DNA of 64,000 nucleotides from Calvatia gigantea (Eukaryota; Basidiomycota; Agaricomycetes; Agaricales; Lycoperdaceae). This document shows, piece by piece, positions 61,900 to 64,000 of the stretch (positions within the stretch are counted from its first letter, which is position 1; every line of letters begins with the position of its first letter). The notes under the pieces were generated by a model. That model made no database searches. It was not told the DNA's origin and saw only the letters and a program-made list of their open reading frames with translations. Position numbers and translations under genes: made by a program. The stretch is taken from positions 1,488,001 through 1,552,000 of the forward strand of contig JACAAK010000003.1 in assembly GCA_025093985.1 (NCBI GenBank), given 5' to 3'.

Positions 61900-64000
61900 T
61901 CAATGTTTTTTCGCAGTCAGCGACTCCATGATGTTGTGCATTTCCTCAGGCTCAAGTACTACCTTCGTACCATCACACTTGGCCTTGGAAGTGAACTCGG
62001 TGCACAGGTCATTTATGTCGATGTTTGCGTCCTGGGAATAGCGACGTCAGAAACAGTTGGCGATATTGCGGGACAAGCCGGAACCGACCTTAAACATTGG
62101 GTCTGAGGTAATAGTCCTCCAAGCGCTGAGCACCTCGACGTTCCTATCATTCTTGGCTGTTCTCGGGAACTTCGATCCAGCACATGAGATCATTGTTCCT
62201 AGGTTGTGGTCAGAGCTCTTCTGCAAGGTTGACGGTGCAAACGGAGATGATCCTGCTGCCGCAATCCTTTGAACCAACTCAGACTTCGTCTTTGGGCACT
62301 CCGATTTATCGTGGGAGGCGTCGTCGGTGGTAGGGTTGGTAATTTCCATAGGATGATCAGGATTTGAAGCCTCGGTAATAGATATGGATTGATTTTCCTT
62401 CGGGGTGCTGGGCGAGGGTTCTGAGCTCACCGTACTTTGAGATGATGGCGACGATCCATTCGATGACTTCGATGACAGGCTGGGACCAGAGGGCTTTAAC
62501 AAAAATGAATTGAAGTTATTATTGTGAAGGTTGGCATAGTTAGTGTTATTGATGGTTGTTTTGTGAGTCACTGGGCTGATTGATGGTGTGGCGCTGAAGG
62601 GCGAGAAGTCCGTACTTTGGGTCTGATTCAGGTAACCCGCGAACAGGTCGTCCAGGGATGCGCTATCTTGGGTTTGAGGGGTAGGTGTAGGCCACGAGGA
62701 GACCGAGTTCAAATCGAAGTTGAACGGATGCCCGTTAGATCCATTGCCATTATCGCTCCCATTTCCACTTCCGATACCTGCGGAATTTTCTGGAGGGACG
62801 AGCATAGTATCGAAGTTGGAAGCAAAGGACATGAACATTGGGTTGCTTGCAATTGTGGTAAACGGCAAGCTCGAATCTGGCCCTGTGTTGGCACCAAAAA
62901 GGTCCAAATTCATCGCACTGGAAGTAGCGGTAGGTTGTGGACTCTCATCCAAGAGATTTAGCATGTTAGGATCGAAGTTTGTAAGGGACGTCCAATCCAG
63001 TAGATTCGTGGACTTGGGCGGCGGGTGCGGGGATTCTTGGGTGATCACAGATGAAGGAGGAGGAGAAGCTGTAAAGACAGAACTCTCGGGTGAGAAATGA
63101 CTGGGGGCAGGTGCGGGTGGGTCGGGTCGGGGCTTGGCTGCCACAGAGAATGTGAAGTTGGATTGTTTAAGCGTGACGTTTTCGGATTGGAGGCGGGATA
63201 ATAGATCACGGAGGTTTTCGTTCTCGTGTTGAGCTGCTTCATTTTTCGCCTCCAATTCTGCGACTTTATCTTCAAGCTGGAGAAATCCGAGATCAGCAGG
63301 GGCGGACAAGGGTCACTTGCCGTATCTCGACTCACATCTTTGACATGTTTTTCTTTTCGCTCTCGGAATGCCCGCTGAGCAGCACGATTCTGCTCCTTGC
63401 GCTTCAATAAGCGACCTTCATCCTTCTGCGTGGGAATCATTAGCGCCGAAGGACGGCGGATTGTCCTGGATTGGTAGACTCACAGTGGTGCTTCCAGTAG
63501 ACTTTCTTCTTGATCCGGGAGTGGTTGAGACAGCTCCCTTCTTATCGTTGGATACTGTGGAGAGGCGTTAAAAGGGCTTTTCGCCCACACCTTATGGCGG
63601 AAACTCACATGTATGTTGGGTCTTCTGCGATGGGCCATCGTCCGAGTAATCTGCAGCCACTCGCCTTGCGCTTTAGCAAAGGGTCCGCCACCGACGTCCT
63701 TCGGCTGCCACTACCGGCTCCACCCCCACCGCCAGTATCGTCGGCATCCTGCCCAGTTTGTGGGGGACTTGGACTGCTATCTTCTGACGGAGGAGTCAAG
63801 CTGGAGAGGGAATAGCGCGATATAGTCTGGGGATTTACACCGTCTGGAAAGCCGCCGGCGGCAAGAGACTGAATATTTTGGGTAGAATCTTGGGAGGCCG
63901 GAGCAAGAGGAAATTGCTTTTGAAGCATAGCCATGAGATCATCGTCGGGGAGTTGTGCAAAGTTAACTGGTTGAGATAGGTCCCAGAGAGAGGAAACATC
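61900..64000 (-). CDS. Yap1/Pap1-type bZIP oxidative-stress transcription factor (5' end outside window)
   Basis: An AP-1-like nuclear factor that in relatives answers oxidants and drugs by disulfide formation and Crm1-controlled export. The stop is at 61902-61900; the reading frame is still open at base 64000. The N-terminal part has S-L-W-D-L-S-Q-P and L-P-D-D-D-L-M-A-M-L-Q-K-Q-F. The basic region is R-L-L-K-R-K-E-Q-N-R-A-A-Q-R-A-F-R-E-R-K (about 63350-63415), with the fungal N-x2-A-Q-x2-F-R signature. A leucine zipper follows across an intron (about 63160-63290). A long Ser/Pro/Asn-rich activation region is next. The C-terminal Cys-rich domain has S-C-A-G-S-K-F, D-L-C-T-E-F and K-A-K-C-D-G, plus a possible export signal. 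It ends T-A-K-K-H. Confidence 0.92.

Overview
The window is nuclear DNA of a filamentous basidiomycete, most likely an Agaricomycete. The reasons are: dense GT-AG introns of about 50-60 bp that often break genes into small exons; short spacing between genes; an AA9 lytic polysaccharide monooxygenase; a Dnmt2-type methyltransferase; and degenerate Ty3/gypsy, Tc1/mariner and solo-LTR relics. No rRNA, tRNA or CRISPR was found. Exon structures were read by eye from splice signals and reading-frame continuity, with family conservation as a guide. Gene ends are firm where stated; some internal introns are approximate.

Layout. 1-4330 is a nest of mobile elements: a broken gypsy gag, a Tc1/mariner-type element with about 212-bp inverted repeats inserted beside it, and a 625-bp solo LTR inside that element's transposase. 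4335-11524 holds two minus-strand genes, a Dsf2-like Sel1-repeat protein and the splicing helicase Prp16. 11525-14814 is AT-rich relic sequence. 14815-16476 is mitochondrial ribosomal protein mL38. Two long stretches without recognisable genes (16477-19683 and 20725-24708) flank a FYVE-finger gene. 24709-26917 is a conserved-looking unknown whose N-terminus resembles the meiotic double-strand-break protein Mei4. 27319-29729 is a PHD-finger protein, divergent from Dnmt2 (30848-32240). Then follow a peroxisomal SCP2-type thiolase (32447-34420), a repeat-rich gap, the AA9 enzyme (35416-36557) and an ABC transporter (38057-40848).

42172-60797 is a compact housekeeping block: mitochondrial DNA polymerase gamma, Get3, SRP68, Ku80, a Snf2/Sth1-type remodelling ATPase and ATP synthase subunit f. 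The window ends inside a Yap1/Pap1-type bZIP gene.

Themes. Two head-to-head pairs join related functions across very short spacers: Get3 with SRP68 (two ER-targeting routes, 57 bp between start codons) and Ku80 with the Snf2 ATPase (both linked to DNA ends and chromatin, 222 bp). Four genes need very small exons (8, 9, 15 and 18 nt) to give intact family proteins; one of them encodes most of the Get3 P-loop. The Snf2 ATPase carries two one-base G insertions relative to its family frame.
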